Shown here one piece after another: positions 18,530 to 26,702 of a DNA stretch of 64,000 nt. Source of the DNA: Acinetobacter sp. Marseille-Q1618 (GTDB lineage Bacteria > Pseudomonadota > Gammaproteobacteria > Pseudomonadales > Moraxellaceae); contig NZ_CADDWJ010000001.1 of assembly GCF_902809855.1 (NCBI RefSeq), forward strand, positions 682,001 to 746,000, in the 5' to 3' direction. The notes below the pieces were generated by a model. It worked only from the letters and a program-made list of their open reading frames with translations, was not told the DNA's origin and ran no database searches. Made by a program: the position numbers and the translations under genes. How positions within the stretch are numbered: the stretch's first letter is position 1; every line of letters starts with the position of its first letter.

Positions 18530-19942
18530 TTAGATCTCCTCAGTTTCTGCGTGTTGCAAAGTAATGTCATGCATTTTCAAGGCATTTTTATTTAAGCCAT
18601 CAAGAAGAAGCTTTCTCCAATGTCCGTGTTGGTTGACATATAGGCCTTCATGGGTAATTTCACGTCCCGTAATCACAGGTTTGATACCGAGAATTTCGGC
18701 ATTTTTGCTTGTGCCATAGTTCCAGTTTTGATGACCACGCGAAATGTCACTCCAACGCTCTAAACGTGCTTGGAAACCTTTCTGTTGTTCTCTAAATTCA
18801 ACCAAATCGTCTGGTGTGCCTAAGCCTGAAACATTAAAGAAATCTTCAAACTGACGAATACGATTACGGCGAGCTTCTGCAGATTCACCTTTCACACCGA
18901 TACATTGGCTAATGACTTCTGTTTTGTTCCATGCTACAGGACGTACAATACGCAATTGCGAACTGATTTGATCCATAAAAAATAGGCTAGGGTATAGGTT
19001 TAAATTACGTAAGCGATGCATTGCCCATTTGGCACGATCTTCCCCATATTTTTCCACCAAATAGGGCATCACTGTTTCATAACCTGGGCGTACTGTTGGG
19101 TTTGGCATGTCACTAAATAACACGCTGTGACCATTTTTAAAGCTAAAGAAACCATCATCAGTGTCGCCATCACCTGCGCCTAATTTACTATAATCAAGCG
19201 TGTCCATATCTTGACCATTTTCAGCATTGACTTGTTGGCGGTGCTGCACTGTCGATACATAGTTATAGTGAACAGTACTGACGTGATAGCCATCTAAGCC
19301 ATTTTCATCTTGCAGTTTCCAGTTGCCTGCAAAAGTATAAGCAGATTTACCTTGTAAAACTTCGAGTTCGCCAGTAGGTGACTGCTCCACCATCAAATCC
19401 AAAAAAACTTTGGCATCCCCTAAAAACTCTTCTAGAGTATCTGTTGCTTGTGTATCAAGGCTGACAAATACAAAGCCACGATAGCTTTCGATGCGACCTT
19501 GTTTTAAACCACGGCTAGATTTATCAAAATCATCGCAATATTCACTTGGACCTTTGACTTTGATTAAGCGACCATCAGATTTGTAGCACCATGCATGGAA
19601 TGGACAGGTAAATGTAGATTTATTGCCTTTTGCGACACGAGTTAGGGTTGCACCACGATGTTCACAGGCGTTCACAAGGGCATGGAGTTGCCCATTGCCA
19701 TCACGACTAATAATCATCGGTTGACGACCGATTTGCACAGTTACAAAATCATTGTTATTTGGAATTTCACTTTCATGACAAGCATAGATCCATACTTTTT
19801 CAAAAATATGTTCCATTTCTAAGTCGAATAAGTCTGCTTCTATGAACATTTCACGGGCAATGCGGTATACGCCGTCTTCAGGACGAAAATCTAAGCAATT
19901 GTTAATAAACGCTTGCCATTCGGCTGTATTTCGAGCTTCCAT
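18530..19942 (-). CDS. antA: Anthranilate 1,2-dioxygenase large (alpha) subunit
   Basis: 470 residues, one less than the ADP1 AntA I remember, and very similar to it by eye. The Rieske centre is Cys93, His95, Cys113 and His116 (CEHRGATL and CPFHAW). The mononuclear iron ligands His220 and His225, with bridging Asp217, are in ENGLDGYHVSTVH. The oxygenase converts anthranilate to catechol, releasing CO2 and ammonia. GGAGAA precedes the start. It is the first gene of a four-gene operon; an AraC-type site should lie in the 325 bp upstream. Benzoate dioxygenase BenA has a different N-terminus, so it is less likely. Confidence 0.9.
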   Translation of the reverse strand: MEARNTAEWQAFINNCLDFRPEDGVYRIAREMFIEADLFDLEMEHIFEKVWIYACHESEIPNNNDFVTVQIGRQPMIISRDGNGQLHALVNACEHRGATLTRVAKGNKSTFTCPFHAWCYKSDGRLIKVKGPSEYCDDFDKSSRGLKQGRIESYRGFVFVSLDTQATDTLEEFLGDAKVFLDLMVEQSPTGELEVLQGKSAYTFAGNWKLQDENGLDGYHVSTVHYNYVSTVQHRQQVNAENGQDMDTLDYSKLGAGDGDTDDGFFSFKNGHSVLFSDMPNPTVRPGYETVMPYLVEKYGEDRAKWAMHRLRNLNLYPSLFFMDQISSQLRIVRPVAWNKTEVISQCIGVKGESAEARRNRIRQFEDFFNVSGLGTPDDLVEFREQQKGFQARLERWSDISRGHQNWNYGTSKNAEILGIKPVITGREITHEGLYVNQHGHWRKLLLDGLNKNALKMHDITLQHAETEEI

Positions 19943-20084
19943 TCGTTATTCTCCATTTCAATACATCTTTAAGATGATTGAAACCCGAATCAGATATTGG
20001 CTCTATCCATTTTTTCCGTTTCTTTATCCTCTCAGTGCATTTATTGAAAATTTAAGCAAATTCATCTCGAATGGCAGACAAACA

Positions 20085-20113
20085 TTATCAACTGCCTAAA
20101 ATCTCTTTATAAT
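20085..20113 (+). promoter_or_regulatory. Candidate sigma70 promoter of the OsmC-YcaO gene
   Basis: TTATCA (20085-20090) and a consensus TATAAT (20108-20113) are separated by 17 bp. The promoter points toward the OsmC-YcaO gene, leaving a leader of about 150 nt. The rest of the 325-bp gap (19943-20267) must hold the antA promoter on the other strand, which I could not pinpoint. Confidence 0.5.
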
Positions 20114-20128
20114 AGTGCTCATTCTTTT

Positions 20129-20178
20129 CGAGTTGTGTTTGTTGAAATATTGAAATTTCATTGATCAACTCGTTTTTC
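20129..20178 (+). promoter_or_regulatory. Leader stem-loop with T-run before the OsmC-YcaO gene (attenuator-like)
   Basis: CGAGTTG (20129-20135) pairs with CAACTCG (20166-20172), with a nested TGAAAT/ATTTCA stem inside, and TTTTT follows directly. It lies about 10-15 nt after the predicted transcription start and about 90 bp before the start codon. The shape is that of an intrinsic terminator inside a leader. No peptide or ligand motif was recognised. Confidence 0.35.
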
Positions 20179-20267
20179 TATTTTTAGTCAATTGCTACAA
20201 TTCGACTGATTTAAATATTTCGCAATTTATGTGCTTGTAAATACACATAAAAGCTTTAGGTGCTCAC

Positions 20268-22469
20268 ATGGAAATCAAAGTTAATTATCTCGACAATCTT
20301 CGACAAGAAGCGAAGTTTGATGATTTTACGGTGATTGCCGATCAGCCGATTCGTTATAAAGGTGATGGTTCTGCACCGGGTCCATTTGATTATTTCCTTG
20401 CATCTTCGGCTTTATGTGCAGCATATTTTGTAAAAGTGTATTGTGCTGCACGTAATATTCCTACCGATAATATCCGTCTTTCACAAAATAACATTGTTGA
20501 CCCTGAAAACCGTTATAAGCAAATTTTTAAAATTCAGGTGGAATTGCCTGCGGATATTTCAGACAAAGACCGTCAAGGTATTTTACGTTCCATTGACCGT
20601 TGTACTGTCAAAAAAGTCATTCAAACGGGTCCTGAGTTTGTCATTGAAGAAGTAGAAAGCATTGATGCGGATGCTCAAGCCTTGCTTATGCCTGATTTGG
20701 CAAAAGAAAGTACGACTTTTATTGTTGGCAAAGATCTGCCTTTAGAAGAAACTATTGCCAATATGTCAGGAATTTTGGCAGGTTTAGGCATGAAAATTGA
20801 GATTTCTTCATGGCGTAATATTGTGCCAAATGTTTGGTCATTGCATATCCGTGATGCCCAATCGCCGATGTGTTTTACCAATGGTAAAGGCTCAACCAAA
20901 GAAAGTGCCTTAGCATCGGCTTTGGGTGAGTTTATCGAACGTCTGAATTGTAATTTCTTCTATAACGACCAGTTTTGGGGTGAAGAAATTGCCAATGCAG
21001 CATTTGTACATTATCCAGATGAAAAATGGTTCCAACCCGGTCCAAATGGTGAATTACCAACTGAAATCTTAGATGACTATACCCGTGAAATTTATGATCC
21101 TGAAAATGAACTTTTAGGCACGCATTTATACGACACTAACTCAGGCAATAAAGCACGTGGCATTTGTTCTTTGCCATTTGTACGTCAGTCGGATGGTGAA
21201 ACGGTGTATTTCCCATCAAATTTGATTGAAAATTTATATCTTTCTAATGGGATGAGCGCAGGCAATACCTTAGCGGAAGCGCAAGTGCAATGTTTGTCTG
21301 AGATTTTTGAGCGTGCGGTGAAACGTGACATTATCCAAGGTGAAATTGCATTGCCTGATGTTCCTGAAGCAGTTTTGGCAAAATATCCAAAAATTGTAGA
21401 AGGAATTAAAGGCTTAGAAGAGCAGGGTTTCCCAGTTTTAGTTAAAGATGCTTCACTTGGTGGGCAGTTTCCTGTGATGTGTGTCACTTTGATGAACCCT
21501 CGTACAGGCGGTGTGTTTGCATCATTTGGCGCACATCCAAAACTTGAAGTGGCTTTAGAGCGTAGCTTAACCGAATTATTACAAGGGCGCAGTTTTGAAG
21601 GTCTCAATGACTTACCAAAACCGACATTTAGTCGCAATGCAGTGACTGAACCCAATAACTTTGTAGAACATTTTATTGATTCAAGTGGTGTGGTGTCATG
21701 GAAATTCTTTAGTTCACAGTCTGATTACGACTTTGTGGATTGGGATTTTACAGGCAACGGTGACAATGAAGCTGAAGCTGCAACTTTGTTTGGTATTTTA
21801 GAAGAGATGGGTAAAGATGCGTATATGGCAGTTTATCAGCATTTGGGTGCAACAGCTTGCCGTATCTTAGTGCCTGATTATTCTGAAATTTATTTGGTTG
21901 AAGATTTGATTTGGGACAATACCAACAAAGCTTTAGACTTCCGTGAAGATATTTTAAATATTCATCGTTTGGATGAAGAACAACTCGAAGCTTTGGTTGA
22001 ACGTTTGGAAGAGCTTGAAGTTGATGATTATACGGATATTGTGACTTTGATCGGTATCGAGTTTGATGATAATACCGTATGGGGACAATTGACCGTTTTA
22101 GAACTTAAACTTCTGATTTATATTGCATTGCAAGCGTTTGAAGAAGCTAAAGATTTTGTTGAGCAATTCTTACAATACAATACCAATACCGTAGAACGTG
22201 GCTTATTCTATCAGTGTATGAATGTAGTATTAGAAGTTGAATTGGATGATGAACTTGATCTGAATGACTATGAGCATAACTTCCGCCGTATGTTTGGTGA
22301 TGAACGTATGGATGCGGTGATTGGCTCAATGGAAGGAAGCATTCGTTTCTATGGTTTAACTGAAACAAATATGCAACTTGAAGGTTTAGATCGCCATTTA
22401 CGTTTAATAGATAGCTATAAAAAACTGCATGCAGCGCGTGCAAGATTTGTGGCTGTCTCTAAAGGTTAA
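20268..22469 (+). CDS. OsmC domain-YcaO domain fusion protein
   Basis: 733 residues in two joined parts. Residues 1-130 are an OsmC-type hydroperoxide reductase/thiol protein domain with the expected cysteine pair, Cys50 (SSALCAAY) and Cys112 (DRCTVKK). From about 150 to the end it follows E. coli YcaO (about 586 residues alone). YcaO ATP-binding features include GKGSTKESALASALGEFIE (206-224), NGMSAGNTLAEAQVQCLSE, and ALERSLTELLQGR, with a helical C-terminal region. E. coli YcaO is linked to RimO-dependent methylthiolation of ribosomal protein S12; other YcaO enzymes activate amide bonds with ATP. The OsmC fusion suggests sulfur or peroxide chemistry, but the substrate is unknown. It is monocistronic, divergent from antA. 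Confidence 0.88.
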   Translation: MEIKVNYLDNLRQEAKFDDFTVIADQPIRYKGDGSAPGPFDYFLASSALCAAYFVKVYCAARNIPTDNIRLSQNNIVDPENRYKQIFKIQVELPADISDKDRQGILRSIDRCTVKKVIQTGPEFVIEEVESIDADAQALLMPDLAKESTTFIVGKDLPLEETIANMSGILAGLGMKIEISSWRNIVPNVWSLHIRDAQSPMCFTNGKGSTKESALASALGEFIERLNCNFFYNDQFWGEEIANAAFVHYPDEKWFQPGPNGELPTEILDDYTREIYDPENELLGTHLYDTNSGNKARGICSLPFVRQSDGETVYFPSNLIENLYLSNGMSAGNTLAEAQVQCLSEIFERAVKRDIIQGEIALPDVPEAVLAKYPKIVEGIKGLEEQGFPVLVKDASLGGQFPVMCVTLMNPRTGGVFASFGAHPKLEVALERSLTELLQGRSFEGLNDLPKPTFSRNAVTEPNNFVEHFIDSSGVVSWKFFSSQSDYDFVDWDFTGNGDNEAEAATLFGILEEMGKDAYMAVYQHLGATACRILVPDYSEIYLVEDLIWDNTNKALDFREDILNIHRLDEEQLEALVERLEELEVDDYTDIVTLIGIEFDDNTVWGQLTVLELKLLIYIALQAFEEAKDFVEQFLQYNTNTVERGLFYQCMNVVLEVELDDELDLNDYEHNFRRMFGDERMDAVIGSMEGSIRFYGLTETNMQLEGLDRHLRLIDSYKKLHAARARFVAVSKG

Positions 22470-22478
22470 TTTATCCAC

Positions 22479-22508
22479 AAAAAAAGCGTGAATTTATCAC
22501 GCTTTTTT
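22479..22508. terminator. Bidirectional terminator between OsmC-YcaO gene and azoR
   Basis: GCGTGA (22486-22491) and TCACGC (22497-22502) form a stem with a 5-base loop, flanked by a run of A on the left and a run of T on the right. It serves both convergent genes. Confidence 0.9.
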
Positions 22509-22515
22509 GTATTTT

Positions 22516-23082
22516 TTAAAGCGTTTTAATACGATTTAAGGCTTCTTCAATGGCTTTGTCTTTTAACTCTGCACCCATATTGACACCTTCTGCACGAATA
22601 ATTTGAATATCAGTCACACCTGTAAAATTCAGTACAGTGGTTAATAAACCTTCTTGGAAATCCATAGGATTATTTTCACCATAAATACCACCACGACTAC
22701 TGGCAATATAAGCTTTTTTGTCGCCTGCTAAACCGATTGAACCATTCTCAGTATATTTAAAGGTTCTGCCTGCAACACTGATGCGGTCAATCCATGCTTT
22801 TAAGGTTGATGCCAAACCAAAATTATACATGGCAGCACCAATCACCACGATGTCGGCATTTAGATATTGTTGAATTAACTTTTCACTGAGTTGGCTTTGT
22901 TCTGGATTTTGACCCATTAAAATTTCAGCAGTTAAATGTGGAATAGGTTGAGCTGCAAGGTCTAAGTATTCAACATTCAAATCGGTATTTTGTTGTTGTA
23001 ACTGAGTGATGATCGCTTGACTCAACTGGCGAGAAATCGATGCATCTCCTAAAATACTTGAATCAATATGTAGAACGTTCAT
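22516..23082 (-). CDS. azoR: FMN-dependent NADH-azoreductase
   Basis: 188 residues from the ATG at 23082 (MNVLHIDSSILGDASISRQL); the extra 14 residues of the longer frame are not family-like. The flavodoxin-like fold has the FMN-phosphate loop SSILGDASISRQ, the AAMYNFGLASTLKAWIDRI segment and SSRGGIYG. AzoR reduces quinones and azo bonds with NADH, using FMN as a dimeric enzyme, and protects against electrophilic quinones. It is convergent with the OsmC-YcaO gene. Confidence 0.88.
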   Translation of the reverse strand: MNVLHIDSSILGDASISRQLSQAIITQLQQQNTDLNVEYLDLAAQPIPHLTAEILMGQNPEQSQLSEKLIQQYLNADIVVIGAAMYNFGLASTLKAWIDRISVAGRTFKYTENGSIGLAGDKKAYIASSRGGIYGENNPMDFQEGLLTTVLNFTGVTDIQIIRAEGVNMGAELKDKAIEEALNRIKTL

Positions 23083-23242
23083 GTTAAGACCTTGATATAT
23101 AAAACATGAAACTGAATATATCAAAAAAAGAAAGACTTAAAATCTATAAAGTTATGACACAGTATTCTATTTATAGAACACAATAACTTTCAGGCTATTT
23201 AAATATTTCAATTATTCTCTAGATATTTTTCTACTTTTGCAT

Positions 23243-24016
23243 TCATTGTTTAATATTTACAGCATTAAATGAACGGTAGTCATGGTATATTCTCAGTACC
23301 CATTGACCTACAACACTGTCCCTAAGTTCTTGCCGCTGTTGGGATGCAACTTCAGGTAATCTTGAGTCAGCCCAAGGACTATTATCTGGCCCAATCAGTG
23401 GTGCAAGCATACTTGCCGCAGTTAAATCGGCTAAACTAAACTGATTGTTTACTAAATAATTTTTTTCATTTCCATTTAAATGTTTTTCCAATAAGCCTAA
23501 AGCATCAGTTACTTTTTGATTTGAATTTATCACTTGTGGTTCATAAATTTGAAAGGTTTTACGGATCATTAATCTTAAAATGCTCTCACTATAATGGGTT
23601 ATGAAGCGTTGCAATGGACTATATCCAGTGAAATTAAAAAAAATCTCTACGATTTCAGGTTGTTGTATAACCATACTCCAACACAGCCTACGCACATGAT
23701 CACCAAGTTCATCAAAATATTCTTCATATTCTAATACTTGTTTTTGTGTTGTGAGTTCAGAGGGAATCAGTGGACATTGTGAATATTGATTTTCTAAATA
23801 TAATGCAATATTTGTAGAATCTCCAACGACTTGTTGATCATCTCGTAGAATCGGAAGGCTTCTTTGCTGAGCAATTGCCCATGCAGAAAATACATGCAGT
23901 CCGGGTAAAAGGTTTTTGCATGAATAATCTAAACCTTTAAAATCCAAATTCCATCGCGTTTTTTCACAATAAAGTGATAGTGGAAATTGATAAAGAATTC
24001 TTTTACTTTTTTTCAT
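23243..24016 (-). CDS. Glutathione S-transferase family protein
   Basis: 257 residues. The N-terminal thioredoxin-like domain has YQFPLSLYCEKTRWNLDFKGLDY (a cysteine in the SxYCEK region at the usual active-site position) and the glutathione-binding VGDSTNIALYLE. A helical C-terminal domain follows, with NQFSLADLTAASMLAPL. The substrate is unknown. It is monocistronic, upstream of azoR on the same strand with a 160-bp gap, so co-transcription is uncertain. Confidence 0.8.
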   Translation of the reverse strand: MKKSKRILYQFPLSLYCEKTRWNLDFKGLDYSCKNLLPGLHVFSAWAIAQQRSLPILRDDQQVVGDSTNIALYLENQYSQCPLIPSELTTQKQVLEYEEYFDELGDHVRRLCWSMVIQQPEIVEIFFNFTGYSPLQRFITHYSESILRLMIRKTFQIYEPQVINSNQKVTDALGLLEKHLNGNEKNYLVNNQFSLADLTAASMLAPLIGPDNSPWADSRLPEVASQQRQELRDSVVGQWVLRIYHDYRSFNAVNIKQ

Positions 24017-24171
24017 CAGTTTTCATTTTTAGTTTTTAAATGACGTTTTGATAGTACAGAACTCAGAATAACTTAAGCAATAGTTACAATTTAGGATTTT
24101 AGTGAAATAAGTCATGTATTTTTTAAATAACACAATATGCTGTGATGATTATAAAATTTGTCTCAAATTAA

Positions 24172-24201
24172 AAAGCCAAATAAGTAGACTTATTTGGCTT
24201 T
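24172..24201 (-). terminator. Terminator of the copper chaperone gene
   Basis: A perfect 13-bp stem, AAAGCCAAATAAG (24172-24184) with CTTATTTGGCTTT (24189-24201), a 4-base loop, and a T-rich tail on the minus strand. Confidence 0.88.
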
Positions 24202-24227
24202 AAAGGATTTATAATCAATCACTTGAA

Positions 24228-24428
24228 TTACTGGACTTTTGCAGGGAAACCATCTTCTGCCAACGCTTCAGTAATTTTGTCTGTACTTGCAGTTGTTTCT
24301 ACAGTCACGATTTTAGTGCTCAAATCTACATCAACTTTTGCATTAGCATCCACATCTTGAATGGTCGCTGTTACACCACGCGCACAACCGCCACAAGTCA
24401 TATTTTCAATTAAGAGTTTCATTTTCAT
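24228..24428 (-). CDS. copZ: Heavy-metal-associated domain copper chaperone (CopZ-like)
   Basis: A 66-residue single HMA domain with the metal motif MTCGGC and the ferredoxin-like beta-alpha-beta-beta-alpha-beta pattern ending DGFPAKVQ. It carries Cu(I) in the cytoplasm and hands it to the CopA ATPase, encoded near 52.7 kb. The promoter has a 19-bp spacer with an inverted repeat, typical of CueR/MerR control. It stands alone with its own terminator. Confidence 0.87.
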   Translation of the reverse strand: MKMKLLIENMTCGGCARGVTATIQDVDANAKVDVDLSTKIVTVETTASTDKITEALAEDGFPAKVQ

Positions 24429-24455
24429 TCTCCTAGAAAAGTATTTTCTGACTTA

Positions 24456-24486
24456 AGTGTAAACCTTATCATGATGGTAAGGTCAA
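24456..24486 (-). promoter_or_regulatory. CueR/MerR-type promoter of copZ
   Basis: On the minus strand, TTGACC (24486-24481) and TACACT (24461-24456) are separated by 19 bp, the long spacer that MerR-family activators untwist. The spacer holds the dyad ACCTTA/TAAGGT (24463-24483), whose arms are ACCTTAtC and GgTAAGGT. The same left arm recurs at the copA promoter. Confidence 0.75.
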
Positions 24487-24558
24487 GGTTTAAATTGAGT
24501 CTAAAAATGATTAAAATAAGTACTGCAAATGGATAATCTCCTTATATTTAAAATAAGT

Positions 24559-25368
24559 ATGACTAAAATGAATGATGAAATAAAAATTGCAATCGTTGGT
24601 GTTGGCGGTCGAATGGGACGCTATTTGCTACAAACAGTTTATAATGCAGGTTGCTTGGCTGCAGCGATTGCACGTTCTGGAAGTGAGATTATTGGGAAAG
24701 ATGCAGGTGAGTTTGTCGGTATAGAACATATCGGTTTAATGATCACAGATAATTTACAACAAGTTATTAAAGATATTGATGTTGTTATAGATTTTTCAAC
24801 ATGCTCATCGACACTTGAACATATTCAAATCTGCGAGCAGAGTAATACACCTATTGTGATTGGAACAACAGGTTTTAATTCTGAGCAATTGGCAGCTATT
24901 CAAAAAATATCAGAAAAAATACCGATTGTACTTTCTGCAAACTATTCAGTAGGTGTAAGCGTTTCTTTGAAACTAGTTGAATTGGCAACTAAAATACTTA
25001 AAGATTCTGTAGATATTGAAATAATCGAAGCACATCATCGACATAAAATTGATGCTCCATCTGGAACAGCATTGATGTATGCAGACGTTATTGCCCAAAC
25101 TCTAGGGCATAATTTACAAGACATTGCAGTATATTCAAGAGAAGGAAGCACAGACAAGCGACAACAGCAAAGCATTGGTTTTTCTGTAGTACGTGGTGGA
25201 GATATTGTCGGTGAACATACAGTGATGTTTTTAGGAAATGGTGAATGTTTAGAAATTTCTCATAAGGCAATGAATCGTACGCATTTTTCGAATGGTGCGC
25301 TGCAAGCTGCCAAATGGATTATTCATCAAAAACCTGATCTGTATAATATGGATGATGTATTGGCTTAA
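24559..25368 (+). CDS. dapB: 4-hydroxy-tetrahydrodipicolinate reductase (DapB family)
   Basis: About 269 residues from 24559; starts at 24529 and 24568 are also possible, as no ribosome-binding site decides. The NAD(P) loop is VGVGGRMGRYL, and the catalytic signature is EAHHRHKIDAPSGTAL. FSVVRGGDIVGEHTVMF is also typical. DapB reduces HTPA toward diaminopimelate and lysine. The gene is isolated, with neither dnaJ nor other dap genes nearby. It also diverges from the Acinetobacter DapB I recall, so it may be a second copy. Confidence 0.82.
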   Translation: MTKMNDEIKIAIVGVGGRMGRYLLQTVYNAGCLAAAIARSGSEIIGKDAGEFVGIEHIGLMITDNLQQVIKDIDVVIDFSTCSSTLEHIQICEQSNTPIVIGTTGFNSEQLAAIQKISEKIPIVLSANYSVGVSVSLKLVELATKILKDSVDIEIIEAHHRHKIDAPSGTALMYADVIAQTLGHNLQDIAVYSREGSTDKRQQQSIGFSVVRGGDIVGEHTVMFLGNGECLEISHKAMNRTHFSNGALQAAKWIIHQKPDLYNMDDVLA

Positions 25369-25400
25369 ATACAGATGAATTGATTAGAGTTTTTATAAAA

Positions 25401-25426
25401 AACCCGCCTTTGAAGGGCGGGTTTTT
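25401..25426 (+). terminator. Terminator after the dapB-like gene
   Basis: AACCCGCC (25401-25408) pairs with GGCGGGTT (25416-25423) and is followed by a T run; a run of A on the left makes it usable from both sides. Confidence 0.88.
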
Positions 25427-25534
25427 GATGTATCAACTTTTACATTGATATTTTAAAACACGGCACAATAAGACCAGGGAAAATCTTTATCGCATTGTTT
25501 TAATGCGACAATTATCGCTAAAAAAATCTTTGAA

Positions 25535-25990
25535 CTAATTATCATTTTTAGCCATTTTTATGTCATTTTCTGACAATTTAATGTTTACTGAAGCACAAAA
25601 CACTTCTTGTGTCATACCAGATGCAATAAATGACTGCTTTTGACGCTCTAAAAACTGATTGGCAATGATAAGCATCATATTTGCAGTATCTAAATTTAGA
25701 TTATTTTTAGAAATATCTGCAATTTGTTGATAGGCATATAAACGTGTACAAAAAGCTTGCTTTTGTGCGGATGCATCTGCATTTTCAGATTCATCCAGTA
25801 CTTTTTTAGTTGCATTGACTTCATTGGTAAATTGGTCAATCAATTGATTATATTGATCTTGTGTCAAGTTCTGGTTTTTGATTTTTGAATTTTCTTGTGC
25901 AAAGGTCAATGTTGCACTGAATAAACTGATCCCAAAGAAAATCTGTACGCAGGTTTTCAAAATTTTTATTTTAATTGGCTTAGAATGCAT
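25535..25990 (-). CDS. Small exported protein of unknown function
   Basis: About 151 residues from the ATG at 25990 (MHSKPIKIKIL). A signal peptide ends near SATLTFAQ. The mature part is polar and helical, with two cysteines (AFCTRLYAY and VFCASVN) that could form a disulfide. I do not recognise the family. The start overlaps the end of the upstream gene by 11 bp, so the two are co-translated, although the upstream protein looks cytoplasmic and this one exported. Confidence 0.6.
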   Translation of the reverse strand: MHSKPIKIKILKTCVQIFFGISLFSATLTFAQENSKIKNQNLTQDQYNQLIDQFTNEVNATKKVLDESENADASAQKQAFCTRLYAYQQIADISKNNLNLDTANMMLIIANQFLERQKQSFIASGMTQEVFCASVNIKLSENDIKMAKNDN

Positions 25991-26330
25991 CTGCTTTCCA
26001 TACATCTTCATATTCATCAGCATCAATCATAAAACGGAATCCTTGTTCTAATGCCAAATATGGAATAGCGTCTGGAAAAATATCTTCTAATTCTTTAACC
26101 GTCACCAATTCAAAGTCGTCCTGATCAGCAGCAATTTCCCCACCGTAAATAAACCATGCCACCTGATTTTCATCAGGCGCTTTACGCAGACCTACAATCG
26201 GTTCTTGGTTTAATGTGTGCTTTGCAATGGCAACCACATCTGTTTCATTTACTTTGATATAGCGAGAGTCAAACTCTTCACATACCAATTTTTGTTCTTC
26301 AATAAAATCTTGCAACATGAGGTATTTCAC
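25980..26330 (-). CDS. Small acidic protein of unknown function
   Basis: 116 residues, strongly acidic, with no signal peptide or membrane segment. The centre (EPIVGLRKAPDENQVAWFIYGGE) and the end (GFRFMIDADEYEDVW) vaguely recall DUF2185/Imm33-type proteins, but I cannot support that call firmly. It is followed by an overlapping gene for an exported protein, making a two-gene unit. Confidence 0.65.
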   Translation of the reverse strand: MKYLMLQDFIEEQKLVCEEFDSRYIKVNETDVVAIAKHTLNQEPIVGLRKAPDENQVAWFIYGGEIAADQDDFELVTVKELEDIFPDAIPYLALEQGFRFMIDADEYEDVWKADAF

Positions 26331-26457
26331 ACAAATAAGTTTGTTTTAAATTCTATGCATTTCAAGGTGGATGTACAATGCAGCATGATGAAAATAATTG
26401 AATTAATTTTATAGTAAGGTTAAGCATTTTTTTAAATTAAAATAGATTTTCTCACAT

Positions 26458-26488
26458 GACAAAACCCCGAAAAATTCGGGGTTTTGTC
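26458..26488 (-). terminator. Strong terminator of the Gln-rich microprotein gene
   Basis: A perfect 14-bp stem, GACAAAACCCCGAA (26458-26471) with TTCGGGGTTTTGTC (26475-26488), and a 3-base loop. It lies 30 bp after the stop codon of the microprotein gene on the minus strand. Confidence 0.85.
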
Positions 26489-26517
26489 ACTTCTATCCAT
26501 GTTATGTATTTAAAAAA

Positions 26518-26691
26518 CTATTTCTGCTGACCTTGTTGCTGTTGAGCATTTTGTTGACGTTGTTGATCAGATTGTTGCTGCTGTTGTTTCTGATCGTTTT
26601 GTTGATTGTGCTGTTTTTGACCCTGTTGGTTAGATTGTTGTTGCTGACCATTTTGTTGGTTATGCTGATTGTGTTGATTAGCCATTTTCAT
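26518..26691 (-). CDS. Gln/Asn-rich microprotein
   Basis: A 57-residue frame on the minus strand, stop TAG at 26520-26518. The protein starts MKMANQHNQHNQQNGQ and consists largely of Gln, Asn, Ser, Lys and His, with runs of four and five Gln; there is no hydrophobic stretch. Alternative starts are 26694 and 26685 (MANQHN..). A ribosome-binding site AAAGGAAG (26702-26695) precedes it and a strong terminator follows, so it is a complete small transcription unit. The leucine-rich frame on the opposite strand is its mirror image. Short Q-rich proteins of this kind are found in Acinetobacter, as I recall, but the function is unknown; intrinsic disorder is likely. Confidence 0.7.
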   Translation of the reverse strand: MKMANQHNQHNQQNGQQQQSNQQGQKQHNQQNDQKQQQQQSDQQRQQNAQQQQGQQK

Positions 26692-26702
26692 CATCTTCCT
26701 TT

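Noticed and set aside
18530..19942. Benzoate dioxygenase (benABC) instead of anthranilate dioxygenase
   Set aside because: The alpha subunit N-terminus and length fit AntA as I recall it, and an AraC/XylS regulator is adjacent; BenA begins differently.
26521..26690. Tandem repeat or CRISPR-like array
   Set aside because: The repetitive look comes from CAA/CAG codons of the Gln-rich protein; there is no regular repeat-spacer pattern.
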